Assembly (NCBI RefSeq): GCF_000025565.1
Contig: NC_014121.1
Span: forward strand, 4,054,216-4,118,215
Source: Enterobacter cloacae subsp. cloacae ATCC 13047
Lineage (GTDB): Bacteria > Pseudomonadota > Gammaproteobacteria > Enterobacterales > Enterobacteriaceae
DNA length: 64,000 nt
Reading direction: 5' to 3'
Positions within the stretch are counted from its first letter, which is position 1, and each line of letters opens with the position of its first letter. The translations under genes and the position numbers were made by a program. Under the pieces are notes generated by a model that ran no database searches, was not told the DNA's origin, and was given only the letters and a program-made list of their open reading frames with translations. Positions 42,449-51,615 of the stretch are shown here, piece by piece.

Positions 42449-43336
42449 TTATATTGTGCCCAATCTTAGCAGAATATGAGCAATAAATTCCGTTAGCTTC
42501 GGGAGGGGACGTAAATCCTGACGCCACAGTAAATGCACCGGCCTCGGCGCGGGTGTAAACGGCTCCAGAACCCGAACCAGCCTGCCGCTTGCCAGCTCTT
42601 CCGCCACCAGCACCTCCGGCTGCAGAAGCAGCCCTGCCCCGGCGCGCGCCGCCATGCGTAAGCCGTAGCCGTCGTTGCATCGTAAAATGGCATCGCGCTT
42701 CCAGCGCACTTCGCCCTCCACACCCGGCAACCGCCATTCGTTGCGCGCGGTCCATACCGTGTGGGAAAGGCAGAGATGGTCCACCAGATCGGCAGGCGTT
42801 TGCGGCGTACCGTGGCGCGCCAGATAATCCGGCGACGCGCAGATCACCATGTTGTAAGGGCACAGGTATTTCGCCACCAGATCGTCATTGCGAATATCAC
42901 CAATGCGAATGGCCAGATCGACCCCCTCTTCCACCAGATCCACCATCCGGTTAGTGAGATCCAGTTCGATACGCACTGCCGGATAGCGCTGCAGAAAGGT
43001 GGCGGTCAGCGGCGCGATAACGCAGCCGCCAAACGACGTAGGTGCCGTCACGCGCAGGGTGCCCGCCGGTGCGGCGCGCAGACGTTCCACCGCGCTTTCG
43101 GCAATGGCCACCTGCTCCAGCACCCGCTTCGCCTCGTCAAAATAGACCCGCCCGGCGTCGGTCAGGCTTTGACGTCGCGTATTGCGCTCCAGCAGACGGG
43201 TGCCAAGCTCGGATTCCAGCAGCGCAATGTACTTCCCCACCATCACCGACGACATATCCAGCCGGGAGGCCGCCCCGGTAAAACTGCCGCTTTCCACTAC
43301 GGCGATAAAGGTTTCCATGCCGCGAAGCTTATCCAT
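42449..43336 (-). CDS. LysR-type regulator (CrgA/DmlR subgroup)
   Basis: 295 residues. MDKLRGMETFIAVVESGSFTGAASRLDMSSVMVGKYIALLESELG is the winged helix, and GTLRVTAPTSFGG with GVDLAIRIGD is typical of the CrgA-like effector domain. It is divergent from the SDR-like gene at 43434, a very common regulator/oxidoreductase pairing. Confidence 0.9.
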   Translation of the reverse strand: MDKLRGMETFIAVVESGSFTGAASRLDMSSVMVGKYIALLESELGTRLLERNTRRQSLTDAGRVYFDEAKRVLEQVAIAESAVERLRAAPAGTLRVTAPTSFGGCVIAPLTATFLQRYPAVRIELDLTNRMVDLVEEGVDLAIRIGDIRNDDLVAKYLCPYNMVICASPDYLARHGTPQTPADLVDHLCLSHTVWTARNEWRLPGVEGEVRWKRDAILRCNDGYGLRMAARAGAGLLLQPEVLVAEELASGRLVRVLEPFTPAPRPVHLLWRQDLRPLPKLTEFIAHILLRLGTI

Positions 43337-43433
43337 ATTACAAACCTCTGGTTAGCAATCTTCTAACTTTAGCCCAGTTTATCCGACTTTTAATTTATTA
43401 AAGAATGAAGGCTCACAACATGAGGAGTCGGCA

Positions 43434-44036
43434 ATGAAAATCATCATTATTGGTGCCAGCGGTACGGTCGGTCGTGCAGTAACGGAGGCGCTCAGTCGCC
43501 GCCACGAAGTGATCCGCGTGGGCCGCACGCAGGGCGATGAGCAGGTGGATATTACGTCACAGGCGAGCGTGCAGGCGCTGTTTGAGAAGGTCGGTCGTGT
43601 GGATGCGATTGTCTCCGCCAGCGGCGGGTTGTACTTTGGCCCCCTCGCCACCATGAAAGACAGCGATTTCAATCAGGGGTTACAGGATAAACTGCTCGGA
43701 CAGGTGCGTCTGGCGCTGACCGGCCAGCACTACCTGAACGATGGCGGCTCCATTACCCTGATTAGCGGGATTGTGGCGCACGAGCCCATCGCGCAGGGCG
43801 TCAATGCCACCACGGTGAATGCCGCGCTGGAAGGGTTTGTTCGCGCTGCCGCCTGCGAGCTGCCGCGCGGGATCCGCATCAACCTGATAAGCCCGACGGT
43901 CCTCACCGAATCGGTCGAAACGTACGACGGCTTCTTCCCGGGCTTTGAAAGCGTGCCGGCCGCCACCGTGGCGCAAGCCTATCGCCGCAGCGTGGAAGGG
44001 GTGCAGACCGGGCGGGTGTATAAGGTGGGTTACTGA
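43434..44036 (+). CDS. Short-chain dehydrogenase-like protein
   Basis: 200 residues. GASGTVGRAV (7-16) is the NAD(P)-binding loop. SGIVAHEPIAQGVNATTVNAALEG stands where a classical SDR has S...YxxxK, and the Tyr/Lys pair is absent. It belongs to a short group of SDR-like proteins that lack the usual catalytic residues, so dehydrogenase activity is uncertain. It starts with GAGGAG 8 bases upstream and is divergent from a LysR gene. Confidence 0.8.
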   Translation: MKIIIIGASGTVGRAVTEALSRRHEVIRVGRTQGDEQVDITSQASVQALFEKVGRVDAIVSASGGLYFGPLATMKDSDFNQGLQDKLLGQVRLALTGQHYLNDGGSITLISGIVAHEPIAQGVNATTVNAALEGFVRAAACELPRGIRINLISPTVLTESVETYDGFFPGFESVPAATVAQAYRRSVEGVQTGRVYKVGY

Positions 44037-44045
44037 AGCAGGAAA

Positions 44046-44066
44046 GGGGCGAGGAACGCTCGCCCC
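44046..44066. terminator. Stem-loop between convergent SDR and transketolase genes
   Basis: GGGGCGAG and CTCGCCCC form an 8-bp stem with a 5-base loop, 10 bases after the SDR stop. Confidence 0.6.
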
Positions 44067-44073
44067 GTCACGA

Positions 44074-45072
44074 TCAGAGCCTGCGTCGGATTTTCTCCAC
44101 CATAGCGGTGGTTGAGATCCCGTAGCGGTCGTGCAGGGTTGGCAGCGCCCCCGCATCAAGGAATGCGTCCGGCAATGCGACGGTATCGAAATCCACGTTC
44201 ACGCGGTTGCGCATTAACAGCGACGCGACGGCCTCACACAGCCCGCCAACGCTGCTGTGGTTTTCCGCCACAATAACCAGCCGTCCCGGCTTCGCGGCCT
44301 GCGCCAGAATGGTCTCCTCATCCAGCGGTTTAATGGTGGGCGAGTGCAGTACCGCCACGCTGACGTTATCCTTACGCAGTTGCTTTGCTGCCTCCAGCGC
44401 GCGCATGGTCATTAGCCCTGAGGCGATGATCAGAACGTCGCTCCCCTCTTCCAGCAGCGCGGCTTTGCCCAGCGTAAACTGGTAATTGTACTGGTCCAGC
44501 ACCACCGGCACCTTGCCGCGCAGTAGTCGCATATACACCGGCCCATTGTGCGCCGCGATCGCCGGTACAGCCTGTTCGGTGTCTATCGCGTCGCAGGGAT
44601 CGATGATGGTCATCCCCGGAATACCGCGCATAATCGCAATATCTTCCGTCGCCTGGTGGCTCGGACCGTAGCCCGTGGTTAACCCCGGCAGTGCAGCGCA
44701 TATCTTCACGTTGAGATGCTCTTCGGCGATAACCTGATGAATAAAATCGTAGGCACGACGGGTGGCAAAGACCGCATATGTCGTGGCGAAGGGAATAAAC
44801 CCCTCTTTTGCCATTCCCCCGGCCGCGCCCATTAAGAGTTGCTCCGCCATCCCCATCTGGAAGAAACGTTCCGGATACGCCTGCGCAAAGATATGCAGAT
44901 CGGTATATTTCGACAAATCCGCCGTCATACCGACAACTTCCGGGCGCTGTTCCGCCAGCTTCACCAGCGCATGGCCGAACGGTGCAGAGCGCGTCTCCTG
45001 GCCGTCTTCCGCAATAGAGGCAATCATGGCCGACGTGGTTAAACGCGGTTTTTTCTCCGTTATCTGGCTCAT
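44074..45072 (-). CDS. Transketolase, C-terminal (pyrimidine/C) subunit
   Basis: 332 residues. SAPFGHALVKLAEQRPEVVGMTADLSKYTDL and FFQMGMAEQLLMGAAGGMAKEGFIPFATTYAVF are the pyrimidine-binding half. The C-terminal domain holds IASGLMTMRALEAAKQL and LVIVAENHS. It joins the N-terminal subunit encoded just upstream, whose gene overlaps it by one base, to form a split transketolase. Split enzymes act on unusual sugars, for example apulose phosphate or sulfo-sugars. Confidence 0.9.
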   Translation of the reverse strand: MSQITEKKPRLTTSAMIASIAEDGQETRSAPFGHALVKLAEQRPEVVGMTADLSKYTDLHIFAQAYPERFFQMGMAEQLLMGAAGGMAKEGFIPFATTYAVFATRRAYDFIHQVIAEEHLNVKICAALPGLTTGYGPSHQATEDIAIMRGIPGMTIIDPCDAIDTEQAVPAIAAHNGPVYMRLLRGKVPVVLDQYNYQFTLGKAALLEEGSDVLIIASGLMTMRALEAAKQLRKDNVSVAVLHSPTIKPLDEETILAQAAKPGRLVIVAENHSSVGGLCEAVASLLMRNRVNVDFDTVALPDAFLDAGALPTLHDRYGISTTAMVEKIRRRL

Positions 45073-45917
45073 TACAGCACTCCTTCAGGTTTGTTGGCAT
45101 CCAGCACGGCGAGTGCCTTTTGCCACTCGTCAGCATCCACGCGAATAAAATGGTTCTTGTCACGTTGTTCGAGGAAAGGCACACCTTTGCCCATCAGCGT
45201 GTCGCACAAAATGACGCGTGGCTGGTTTTCCGGATAGCGTCTGGCGTTATCAAACGCCGCCACCAGCGCAGGGACATCGTTGCCATTTACGCGCTGCACA
45301 TACCAGCCGAACGAGGTCCATTTATCTTCCAGCGGCTCAAAGCCAAGGATCTTGTGCGAATTGCCGTCTGCCTGCTGGCGGTTAATGTCCACCAGCACGA
45401 TCAGGTTCGACAGGCCATGGTGCGCTGCAGACATAGCCGCTTCCCAAGTTGATCCTTCGTCAAGCTCACCGTCCGACATGGAGTTAACGACCCATGCCGC
45501 GCTCTGCTTGTGCTTCAGCCCCAGCGCCATGCCGACCCCAATACTTAACCCCTGTCCCAGCGAACCACCGGAGATCTCCATGCCCGGCGTATAAGTTGCC
45601 ATACCGGACATTGGCAGGCGGCTGTCGTCCGAGCCGTAGGTCTCCAGCTCCTCTTCAGGAATGATCCCGGCTTCAATCAGGGCGGCATAACAGGCAATGG
45701 CGTAATGACCGTGGGAAAGCAGAAAACGGTCACGACCTTCCCACTCCGGCTCGTCCGGCTTGAGGTTCATACCGTGGGTAAACGCGGTGGCCAGTACGTC
45801 GGCATAGCCCAGCGCCTGCCCGATGTAGCCCTGCCCCTGCACTTCGCCCATGCGCAGCGCATAGCGGCGAATACGCCATGCCGCCGCGGCAACCTGTTGA
45901 ACTGTGGTATCCGTCAT
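45072..45917 (-). CDS. Transketolase, N-terminal (TPP-binding) subunit
   Basis: 281 residues. SHGHYAIACYAALIEAG and SLGQGLSIGVGMALGLK are conserved, and MSDGELDEGSTWEAAMSAAHHGLSNLIVLVDINRQQADG is the GDG-type thiamine-diphosphate motif with N in the metal site. It precedes the C-terminal subunit gene and follows the SDR gene by 12 bases. The operon order is MFS, SDR, TktN, TktC. No kinase or aldolase gene is present. Confidence 0.9.
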   Translation of the reverse strand: MTDTTVQQVAAAAWRIRRYALRMGEVQGQGYIGQALGYADVLATAFTHGMNLKPDEPEWEGRDRFLLSHGHYAIACYAALIEAGIIPEEELETYGSDDSRLPMSGMATYTPGMEISGGSLGQGLSIGVGMALGLKHKQSAAWVVNSMSDGELDEGSTWEAAMSAAHHGLSNLIVLVDINRQQADGNSHKILGFEPLEDKWTSFGWYVQRVNGNDVPALVAAFDNARRYPENQPRVILCDTLMGKGVPFLEQRDKNHFIRVDADEWQKALAVLDANKPEGVL

Positions 45918-45929
45918 CGTCGAGTCTCC

Positions 45930-46679
45930 TTAATGGATCAGCATGCCGCCGTTCACGTCGAGCGTGATACCGGTGGAGTAAGACGAAAGGTCGCTGCCAA
46001 GGAACAGCGCGGCGCGGGCAATATCCTGCGCGTCGCCGAGGCGGTTAAGCGGAATGCCCGCCAGGATGGCGGTTTTCATCTCATCGCTGAGCTTGCCTGC
46101 GGTGATGTCCGTCTGGATAAGGCCGGGTGTAATGCAGTTTACGCGTACGTTATCCGGACCCAGCTCGCGGGCCATCGCTTTCGCCAGGCCCAGCACACCT
46201 GCTTTAGCTGCGCTGTAGTGGGGGCCGCCAAAAATACCGCCGCCGCGCTGTGCTGATACCGATGAAATGCAGACAATGCTGCCCGACTGCTGCGCGCGCA
46301 TGGTGGGGATCACCGCCTGGGACATCAGCAGCGTGCCGCGCAGGCTGACGTCCAGCACCGCGTCGTAATTCTCGCGTTTAATATCCATCAGCTTAATCGG
46401 CTGAGTAATTCCGGCGTTATTCACCAGAATATCGATGCGCCCGTATTTACCCAGCACCTGCTCAATGGCGGCGTTAACCTGTAATTCATTGCTGACGTTC
46501 GCCGCAAGGCCCAGATGCTCTTCACCCAGATTCGCCGCCGCTGCCCGACTGGCCTCAGCATCTAAATCGATAATCACCACCTTCGCACCCTGCCCGGCAT
46601 ATAATTTAGCCGTGGCAAAACCCAAACCGCGTACAGAAGCCGCGCCGGTAATAACGGCGACTTTATCTTTCAGTAGCAT
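45930..46679 (-). CDS. SDR-family polyol/sugar dehydrogenase
   Basis: 249 residues. VITGAASVRGLGFATA is the cofactor loop, NNAGITQ follows, and the active site S...YSAAK is intact (SSVSAQRGGGIFGGPHYSAAKAG). The C-terminal LDVNGGMLIH is typical of FabG-like sugar-alcohol dehydrogenases. It probably oxidises the substrate brought in by the MFS gene upstream to a ketose that feeds the split transketolase. The substrate is unknown. Confidence 0.88.
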   Translation of the reverse strand: MLLKDKVAVITGAASVRGLGFATAKLYAGQGAKVVIIDLDAEASRAAAANLGEEHLGLAANVSNELQVNAAIEQVLGKYGRIDILVNNAGITQPIKLMDIKRENYDAVLDVSLRGTLLMSQAVIPTMRAQQSGSIVCISSVSAQRGGGIFGGPHYSAAKAGVLGLAKAMARELGPDNVRVNCITPGLIQTDITAGKLSDEMKTAILAGIPLNRLGDAQDIARAALFLGSDLSSYSTGITLDVNGGMLIH

Positions 46680-46714
46680 ATATTTACTCCACTATGGTAA
46701 AAGGAATTTATTTT

Positions 46715-48046
46715 TTATTTCGGTTCATCCAGCAACATAATCACAAACAGGCCAATCGCTGCACAAACACCGAAATAAATAAAGACAGAATTAAAACTTC
46801 CTGTTTTATCCAGCAGAAAACCTGCCAGCATCGGGGAAACAAATCCGCCGAGATTTCCGCCGCTATTGATAATTGACGCAGCAATGGGATACGTTTTACT
46901 GTCCGCAACGGCCATACCGTAAGCCGTAAAAGCAGGCCAGCCGATATTCAGACAGAGGCCGACAAAAAACAGCCCCACGCAAACCGCAACGGTGCTTTGC
47001 GGAATATTCAGCATGATGACCATCATTAACACGGTACTGATGGCGGTAAACATCATGGTCGGTTTACGCCGACGGCCGAGCAGTTTGTCGGATACGTAAC
47101 CGCCAAAAATCGCCCCGATAAATCCGCCGATGCACGGCATACTGGCGACCAGCCCCATGCTCATAAACGTAAAGCCTTTCTCTTTCACCAGATAGAGCGG
47201 GATCCACGTCAACAGGCCATACAGCACGCTGACCATCATGAAATAGGCCAGACAGTCGCCGAGGATATTCTTCGAGGTAAACAGCCCTTTTACCGTGCTC
47301 ACCGGGGCTAAGTCCCGCACGCGAATCAGGCGGTCAAGGCGCGCAAAGCCCGGTGAAATCACGATGTTTTCCCGTCTGGCATCCGGCGTCTCCTGACCCA
47401 CAGTAATGGTCTCCAGTTCGGCTTTAGAGACGAATGCGCTCTCTGATGGTCTGGTGCGCACCAGCAGATACCACAGAACGGCAATGACCAGACCGGGGAT
47501 CGCGAAGGAGAAGAAGACCCAACGCCAGCCCCAGGTCATGGCGATCCACACCGCCAGCGGCGGCACGAGGATCGGCGCGAACATGGTGGCCGCGATGTAG
47601 ACGCCGGTGGCGGTGGCCTTCTCCTTTGGTGGAAACCAGTTATTGATGGTGGAGGCCAGCCCGACGGGGCACGGCCCCTCCGTTAACCCCAGCCCCAGAC
47701 GAATAAACTTCAGCCCAAGAACCGAGGTTGCCGTGCCCATCAGCCAGGTAAACGCCGAGAAGCCGAATATCGACAGCGCCACCATGCCGCGAATACCCTT
47801 TTTGGCGATAAAAAAGCCCGCTGGAATTTGGCTCAATGCGTATCCCAAAAAGAACATACTGGCGATGGCACCGGCTTCGAAATTATTAATATGAAACTCA
47901 TCAATGATAAAGGGCAGTACTGCACCAATATTTGTTCGGTCAGCATAGTTAATGGCATACACAATAAAAATTAATGCCAGCACAACGAAACGGTAATTGG
48001 TTTTTTTAGTGTTTATGTAGGGGACAGCATGTTCTATACGAGACAT
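46715..48046 (-). CDS. MFS transporter, anion:cation symporter (ACS) family
   Basis: 443 residues with about twelve membrane segments. NYADRTNIGAVLPFI, the GYALSQIPAGFFIAKKG loop, RLGLGLTEGPCPVGLASTINNWFPPKEKATATG and GWRWVFF are marks of the GudP/ExuT/DgoT branch, which takes up sugar acids with H+. It is the first gene of the SDR/transketolase operon and is divergent from the LysR gene at 48262. Confidence 0.88.
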   Translation of the reverse strand: MSRIEHAVPYINTKKTNYRFVVLALIFIVYAINYADRTNIGAVLPFIIDEFHINNFEAGAIASMFFLGYALSQIPAGFFIAKKGIRGMVALSIFGFSAFTWLMGTATSVLGLKFIRLGLGLTEGPCPVGLASTINNWFPPKEKATATGVYIAATMFAPILVPPLAVWIAMTWGWRWVFFSFAIPGLVIAVLWYLLVRTRPSESAFVSKAELETITVGQETPDARRENIVISPGFARLDRLIRVRDLAPVSTVKGLFTSKNILGDCLAYFMMVSVLYGLLTWIPLYLVKEKGFTFMSMGLVASMPCIGGFIGAIFGGYVSDKLLGRRRKPTMMFTAISTVLMMVIMLNIPQSTVAVCVGLFFVGLCLNIGWPAFTAYGMAVADSKTYPIAASIINSGGNLGGFVSPMLAGFLLDKTGSFNSVFIYFGVCAAIGLFVIMLLDEPK

Positions 48047-48261
48047 AACTTACCTCATTATTCGAACAACGTGAGTCGTTTTATTTTTACGTTCAAGGTC
48101 AATATATCGGCTCATGAATGAAACACCATTCAATAAACCTCATTTATTGCTGAGATAAATTTGATTCGCGATACAGCTCAAAAAAATAACATCGGGATAA
48201 AATTGCCCGCATGTCGTCTCAATGTTATGTTTTTTATCAATAAACATGACAGGAGTAGGCT

Positions 48262-49182
48262 ATGTCCGCGCAGGATCGCCAGACGTTATCACTGCCCTCG
48301 CTCAGAAATTTGCAGGCATTCATCGCCGTCGCTAACGCATTGAGCATCCATCAGGCGGCCGAACAGCTCAACGTCACCCCCTCCGCGGTCAGCCATCAGA
48401 TCGCGTCGCTGGAGTCGTGGATGGGCAAGAAATTATTCATCCGCAGCGGCAAAGGGGTTCAGCTCACCCCAACGGGAGAAAAATATCTGCGGGAGGTCTC
48501 GGCGGCGATGAGCGCCATCGGACGCGCCACCGATCAGATCGTCAAAGAGAAAGATAACGCCGTGCTTCGGGTGCACTCCTCGCCCACCTTCGGGTTGTCA
48601 TGGCTGTTGCGCCGCCTGGGTAAGTTTCGCGCCGAATATCCCGATATCACCATCAATCTCACCTGCTCCTATGAGAATCTGCAATTCGCCAGAGATAATA
48701 TTGATATTGATATCCGCCACGGTATCCCGGACTGGGATGCTTACCGGGTGATGACCATAAAAAACGACACGCTGGTGGTGCTGGCCTCGCCGGAGTATGC
48801 GCAAAAACACCCCATCAGCACACCCACCGATCTGCTGCAACAGTCACTCATCTCGTCCACCAGCACTCTGGTGAACTGGGAAAAATGGTTCGCCTGGCAC
48901 AATATCGACAGGCCCTGGCTCAACTTCAGCCTCAGCTTTGACCGCTCCTATATGAGCTTTGAAGCGGCGCGCATGGGGCTGGGATTTATCCTTGAGAGCA
49001 AAATGATGGCGACAGACCACCTGAAAGATGGCTCACTGGTGCAGGTACTGCCGGATGAGATGGGGATCGCCATTAACGCGCATCATCTGGTAATGCCGCA
49101 TATGCATGAACGCGCGTGGAAGATCCAGCAGTTCGTTGAGTGGATTGACCGGGAGCTGCGGCTGTCGGGTTATCATCTGTAA
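48262..49182 (+). CDS. LysR-type regulator (GcvA-like) of the transketolase operon
   Basis: 306 residues. LPSLRNLQAFIAVANALSIHQAAEQLNVTPSAVSHQIASLESWMG is the DNA-binding domain of the GcvA branch, with the effector domain from about 95. CAGGAG lies 6 bases before the start. It is divergent from the MFS gene by 215 bases, so it likely controls the MFS/SDR/transketolase operon in response to the sugar substrate. Confidence 0.88.
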   Translation: MSAQDRQTLSLPSLRNLQAFIAVANALSIHQAAEQLNVTPSAVSHQIASLESWMGKKLFIRSGKGVQLTPTGEKYLREVSAAMSAIGRATDQIVKEKDNAVLRVHSSPTFGLSWLLRRLGKFRAEYPDITINLTCSYENLQFARDNIDIDIRHGIPDWDAYRVMTIKNDTLVVLASPEYAQKHPISTPTDLLQQSLISSTSTLVNWEKWFAWHNIDRPWLNFSLSFDRSYMSFEAARMGLGFILESKMMATDHLKDGSLVQVLPDEMGIAINAHHLVMPHMHERAWKIQQFVEWIDRELRLSGYHL

Positions 49183-49183
49183 C

Positions 49184-49215
49184 GTCGGGTGGCGGCTTCG
49201 CCTTACCCGACCTAC
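49184..49215. repeat. REP palindrome
   Basis: GTCGGGTGGCGGCTTCGCC followed by TTACCCGACCTAC is a classical enterobacterial REP unit, directly after the LysR stop. Confidence 0.9.
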
Positions 49216-49231
49216 AAAATCTGCGGCCTGT

Positions 49232-49270
49232 TGCCCTCACCCCAACCCTCTCCCACCGGGAGAGGGAGAA
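49232..49270. repeat. Palindromic intergenic repeat, copy 2
   Basis: GCCCTCACCCCAACCCTCTCCC and GGGAGAGGGAG form the same palindrome as copies 1 and 3. It lies between the convergent LysR and yahJ genes, next to a REP. Confidence 0.9.
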
Positions 49271-49277
49271 ATGCACA

Positions 49278-50657
49278 TTAACCCACCGTGCCCCAGACAA
49301 GGTTCCCCTTATGGAAGGTCGCGGTGCGCGGTGAAATGCGCGCCACCGCCTCGGCGGAACAGGAGGCGTCCACCAGCACAAAGCTGGCATCGTCCTGCGC
49401 TTTCGGCCAGACGCGTTCACCTTTGTCGTTCAGCGGCAGCACGTCACCGGTCGCAATACCTAAAGCGCGGGACAGCGTCTGCTCATTAGGGCGGATATAC
49501 AGCTGGGCGTAGAGATTCGCTTTTTCCAGCATGTCCCCCAGGCCGTACGGTGACCAGTGGTCGATCACGCTGTCGGTGCCGGTCATGACAAACACGCCTT
49601 TATCGCGCAGCTGCTTCAGCGGCATATGCAGGGTGCCAATCGGCACGGTGGAGGCGATAGTCACCTGCTGCGCCGCCATGCGGGTGGCAATCTCGTCCAC
49701 CTGCTGCTCGTTGAGCGTGGCCAGCGCAAAGGCGTGGCTGATGGTCAGTTTGCCCTTCAGTTGCGGGGTTTTCTCCACGGTTTCGACCATGTAGTTCACC
49801 GCCGCCACGCCCGCCGGGCTGGTTTCGTGCAGGTGAATATCCACCCCTTTGTCATAATCCAGCGCAATCTGGAACATGGTGTCTAGAGATTTCTCCATCG
49901 CCCCGTCAACGTTGGTTGGATCCAGCCCGCCCACGTAGTGCGCCCCGGCCTGCATCGCCTCGCGCATCAGCTTTTCGGAATTCGACAGCAGCAGGCCGTG
50001 CTGTGGAAACGCCACGATCTCGCAGTCAAATCCGGGCTTGCGGCGCGCCAGCACCGCCTGCAGGTTCTCGAGATTCTTCAGGCCCGAGACTGGCTCAATA
50101 TTGCAGTGGCTGCGGGCGAGGGTGGAACCTTTCGACTGGATCAAATCGATCAGCTTTTCGGCGCGCTCCTGGGTATAAGGCTGGAGTTCGGGGAGCAGCT
50201 TCTGCTCAAGGCGGATCATATCCTGAATGGTGGTACCCGCCGGGCGGTTGAGCGAACGCCACGGGCCGCCGTAGAAGGTTTTATCCAGGTGAATGTGCAT
50301 ATCGCGCATCGCCGGGAGCATCAGCTTGCCGCCTGCGTCATAGTGCGGCAGGGTGGCGTCCGCGTGACTTTTGTTATCCCGCAGGGCGACAATTTTCCCG
50401 TCTTTGATCTCCAGCGTTTTCAGCTCGGTGCGGGTGCTCGTCGCCACGCCGCCGTCGACGTTAAATCCGGCCTCCAGCAGCACGTTGTCCAGGTAGTAGT
50501 GTTTAGCGGTGATGTTCATCGGTTTGCCCGTCTCGCAGGTTGGTTTTGCGGAATCGGCAGCATACGCGACGGAGCCGGTCGCGCCAAACAGCGCGCAGGC
50601 GGTGACCATTTTGCCGCTCTGGCTGATGAATTCACGGCGGCTTTTATTTTCACTCAT
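49278..50657 (-). CDS. yahJ: YahJ-like amidohydrolase with Tat-type signal
   Basis: 459 residues from ATG 50657, chosen because AAGGAAG lies upstream; a longer start at 50678 overlaps the kinase gene. A twin-arginine signal (SRREFISQSGKMVTACALFG) precedes the amidohydrolase barrel. The metal ligands include MHIHLDKTFYGGPWRS, SHCNIEP, HLHETSPAG, SHAFAL and TGTDSV, as in cytosine-deaminase-type enzymes. I recall E. coli YahJ as very similar along its length. The predicted reaction is hydrolysis of a cyclic amide or ureide, supplying the carbamoyl-transfer chemistry of the operon. Export to the periplasm is odd for such a pathway. It is the last gene of the operon. Confidence 0.9.
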   Translation of the reverse strand: MSENKSRREFISQSGKMVTACALFGATGSVAYAADSAKPTCETGKPMNITAKHYYLDNVLLEAGFNVDGGVATSTRTELKTLEIKDGKIVALRDNKSHADATLPHYDAGGKLMLPAMRDMHIHLDKTFYGGPWRSLNRPAGTTIQDMIRLEQKLLPELQPYTQERAEKLIDLIQSKGSTLARSHCNIEPVSGLKNLENLQAVLARRKPGFDCEIVAFPQHGLLLSNSEKLMREAMQAGAHYVGGLDPTNVDGAMEKSLDTMFQIALDYDKGVDIHLHETSPAGVAAVNYMVETVEKTPQLKGKLTISHAFALATLNEQQVDEIATRMAAQQVTIASTVPIGTLHMPLKQLRDKGVFVMTGTDSVIDHWSPYGLGDMLEKANLYAQLYIRPNEQTLSRALGIATGDVLPLNDKGERVWPKAQDDASFVLVDASCSAEAVARISPRTATFHKGNLVWGTVG

Positions 50658-50658
50658 C

Positions 50659-51615
50659 TTATCTTCCTTCATTAACAATATGGGTACCGGTTTCCCCGCG
50701 CAGCGCGGCGGGCAGGCAGTCTGGCGAGGTGATGATCACGCGCTTGCCGCCATGGCGTAAAAATTCCAGCGAGGCGACGATTTTGGGCAGCATGCTGCCC
50801 GCCGGGAAATGGCCCTCGTCTTTGTAACGCGTCATCTGCGCCACGCTCACCGTGTCCAGCGCCTGCTGATTCGGCTTGCCAAAGTGGATGCACACTTTTT
50901 CGACCCCGGTGGTGATCACCAGTACGTCGGCGCGGATCTCGCGCGCCAGCAGCGCGGTGGAGAGATCTTTATCAATTACCGCGTCAACGCTCTGGTAATC
51001 GCCCTGCTCCGTGCGCACCACCGGAATACCGCCGCCGCCCGCGCCAATTACTACAAAGCCTTTTTGCGTCAGGGTCTTAATGGCATCGGCTTCAACAATG
51101 CGTAACGGCTGCGGCGAGGCCACCACGCGACGATAGCCCCGGCCAGAATCCTCAACAAAGTGCCAGTCCGGATGCGCCTGCTGCAGTTCATCGCGCTGCG
51201 CTTCGCTGAAGAATGCGCCGATGGGCTTGGTCGGGTGGCTAAAGCCCGGATCGTTTTTATCCACCTCCACCTGAGTGACGACGGTGACCGCTTTTTGCTC
51301 ACCGCGCGCAGACAGGCGGTTGTTAAGCGCCTGCTGGATCAGGTAGCCGATCCCACCCTGCGTATCCGCCACGCAATTAGCCAGCGGCGTGAGCGGCAGT
51401 CCCTCCCGCTCGTGAGCAATTTCGGCGCGGCGGAGATCCAGCCCCACCTGGGGGCCGTTGCCGTGGGTGAGCACGATGTCATAGTCCGAGGCCAGCATCT
51501 CCAGCACCGACTCTGCCACCGCCTTTACCGCCTGCGCCTGATGTTCAACCGACTGGCTGGCGTTATCTTTGATAATGCTGTTGCCGCCAATGGCGACGAC
51601 CATAAGCTCTTTCAT
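50659..51615 (-). CDS. yahI: Carbamate kinase-like protein YahI
   Basis: 318 residues. AIGGNSIIKD (8-17), LTHGNGPQVGLDLRRAE and GAGGGGIPVVR are the conserved carbamate-kinase motifs, and GSMLPKIVASLEFLRHGGKRVIITS is the C-terminal one. The enzyme transfers the phosphate of carbamoyl phosphate to ADP, which gives ATP. The start overlaps the permease stop as ATGA and the stop lies one base before yahJ. Confidence 0.92.
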   Translation of the reverse strand: MKELMVVAIGGNSIIKDNASQSVEHQAQAVKAVAESVLEMLASDYDIVLTHGNGPQVGLDLRRAEIAHEREGLPLTPLANCVADTQGGIGYLIQQALNNRLSARGEQKAVTVVTQVEVDKNDPGFSHPTKPIGAFFSEAQRDELQQAHPDWHFVEDSGRGYRRVVASPQPLRIVEADAIKTLTQKGFVVIGAGGGGIPVVRTEQGDYQSVDAVIDKDLSTALLAREIRADVLVITTGVEKVCIHFGKPNQQALDTVSVAQMTRYKDEGHFPAGSMLPKIVASLEFLRHGGKRVIITSPDCLPAALRGETGTHIVNEGR

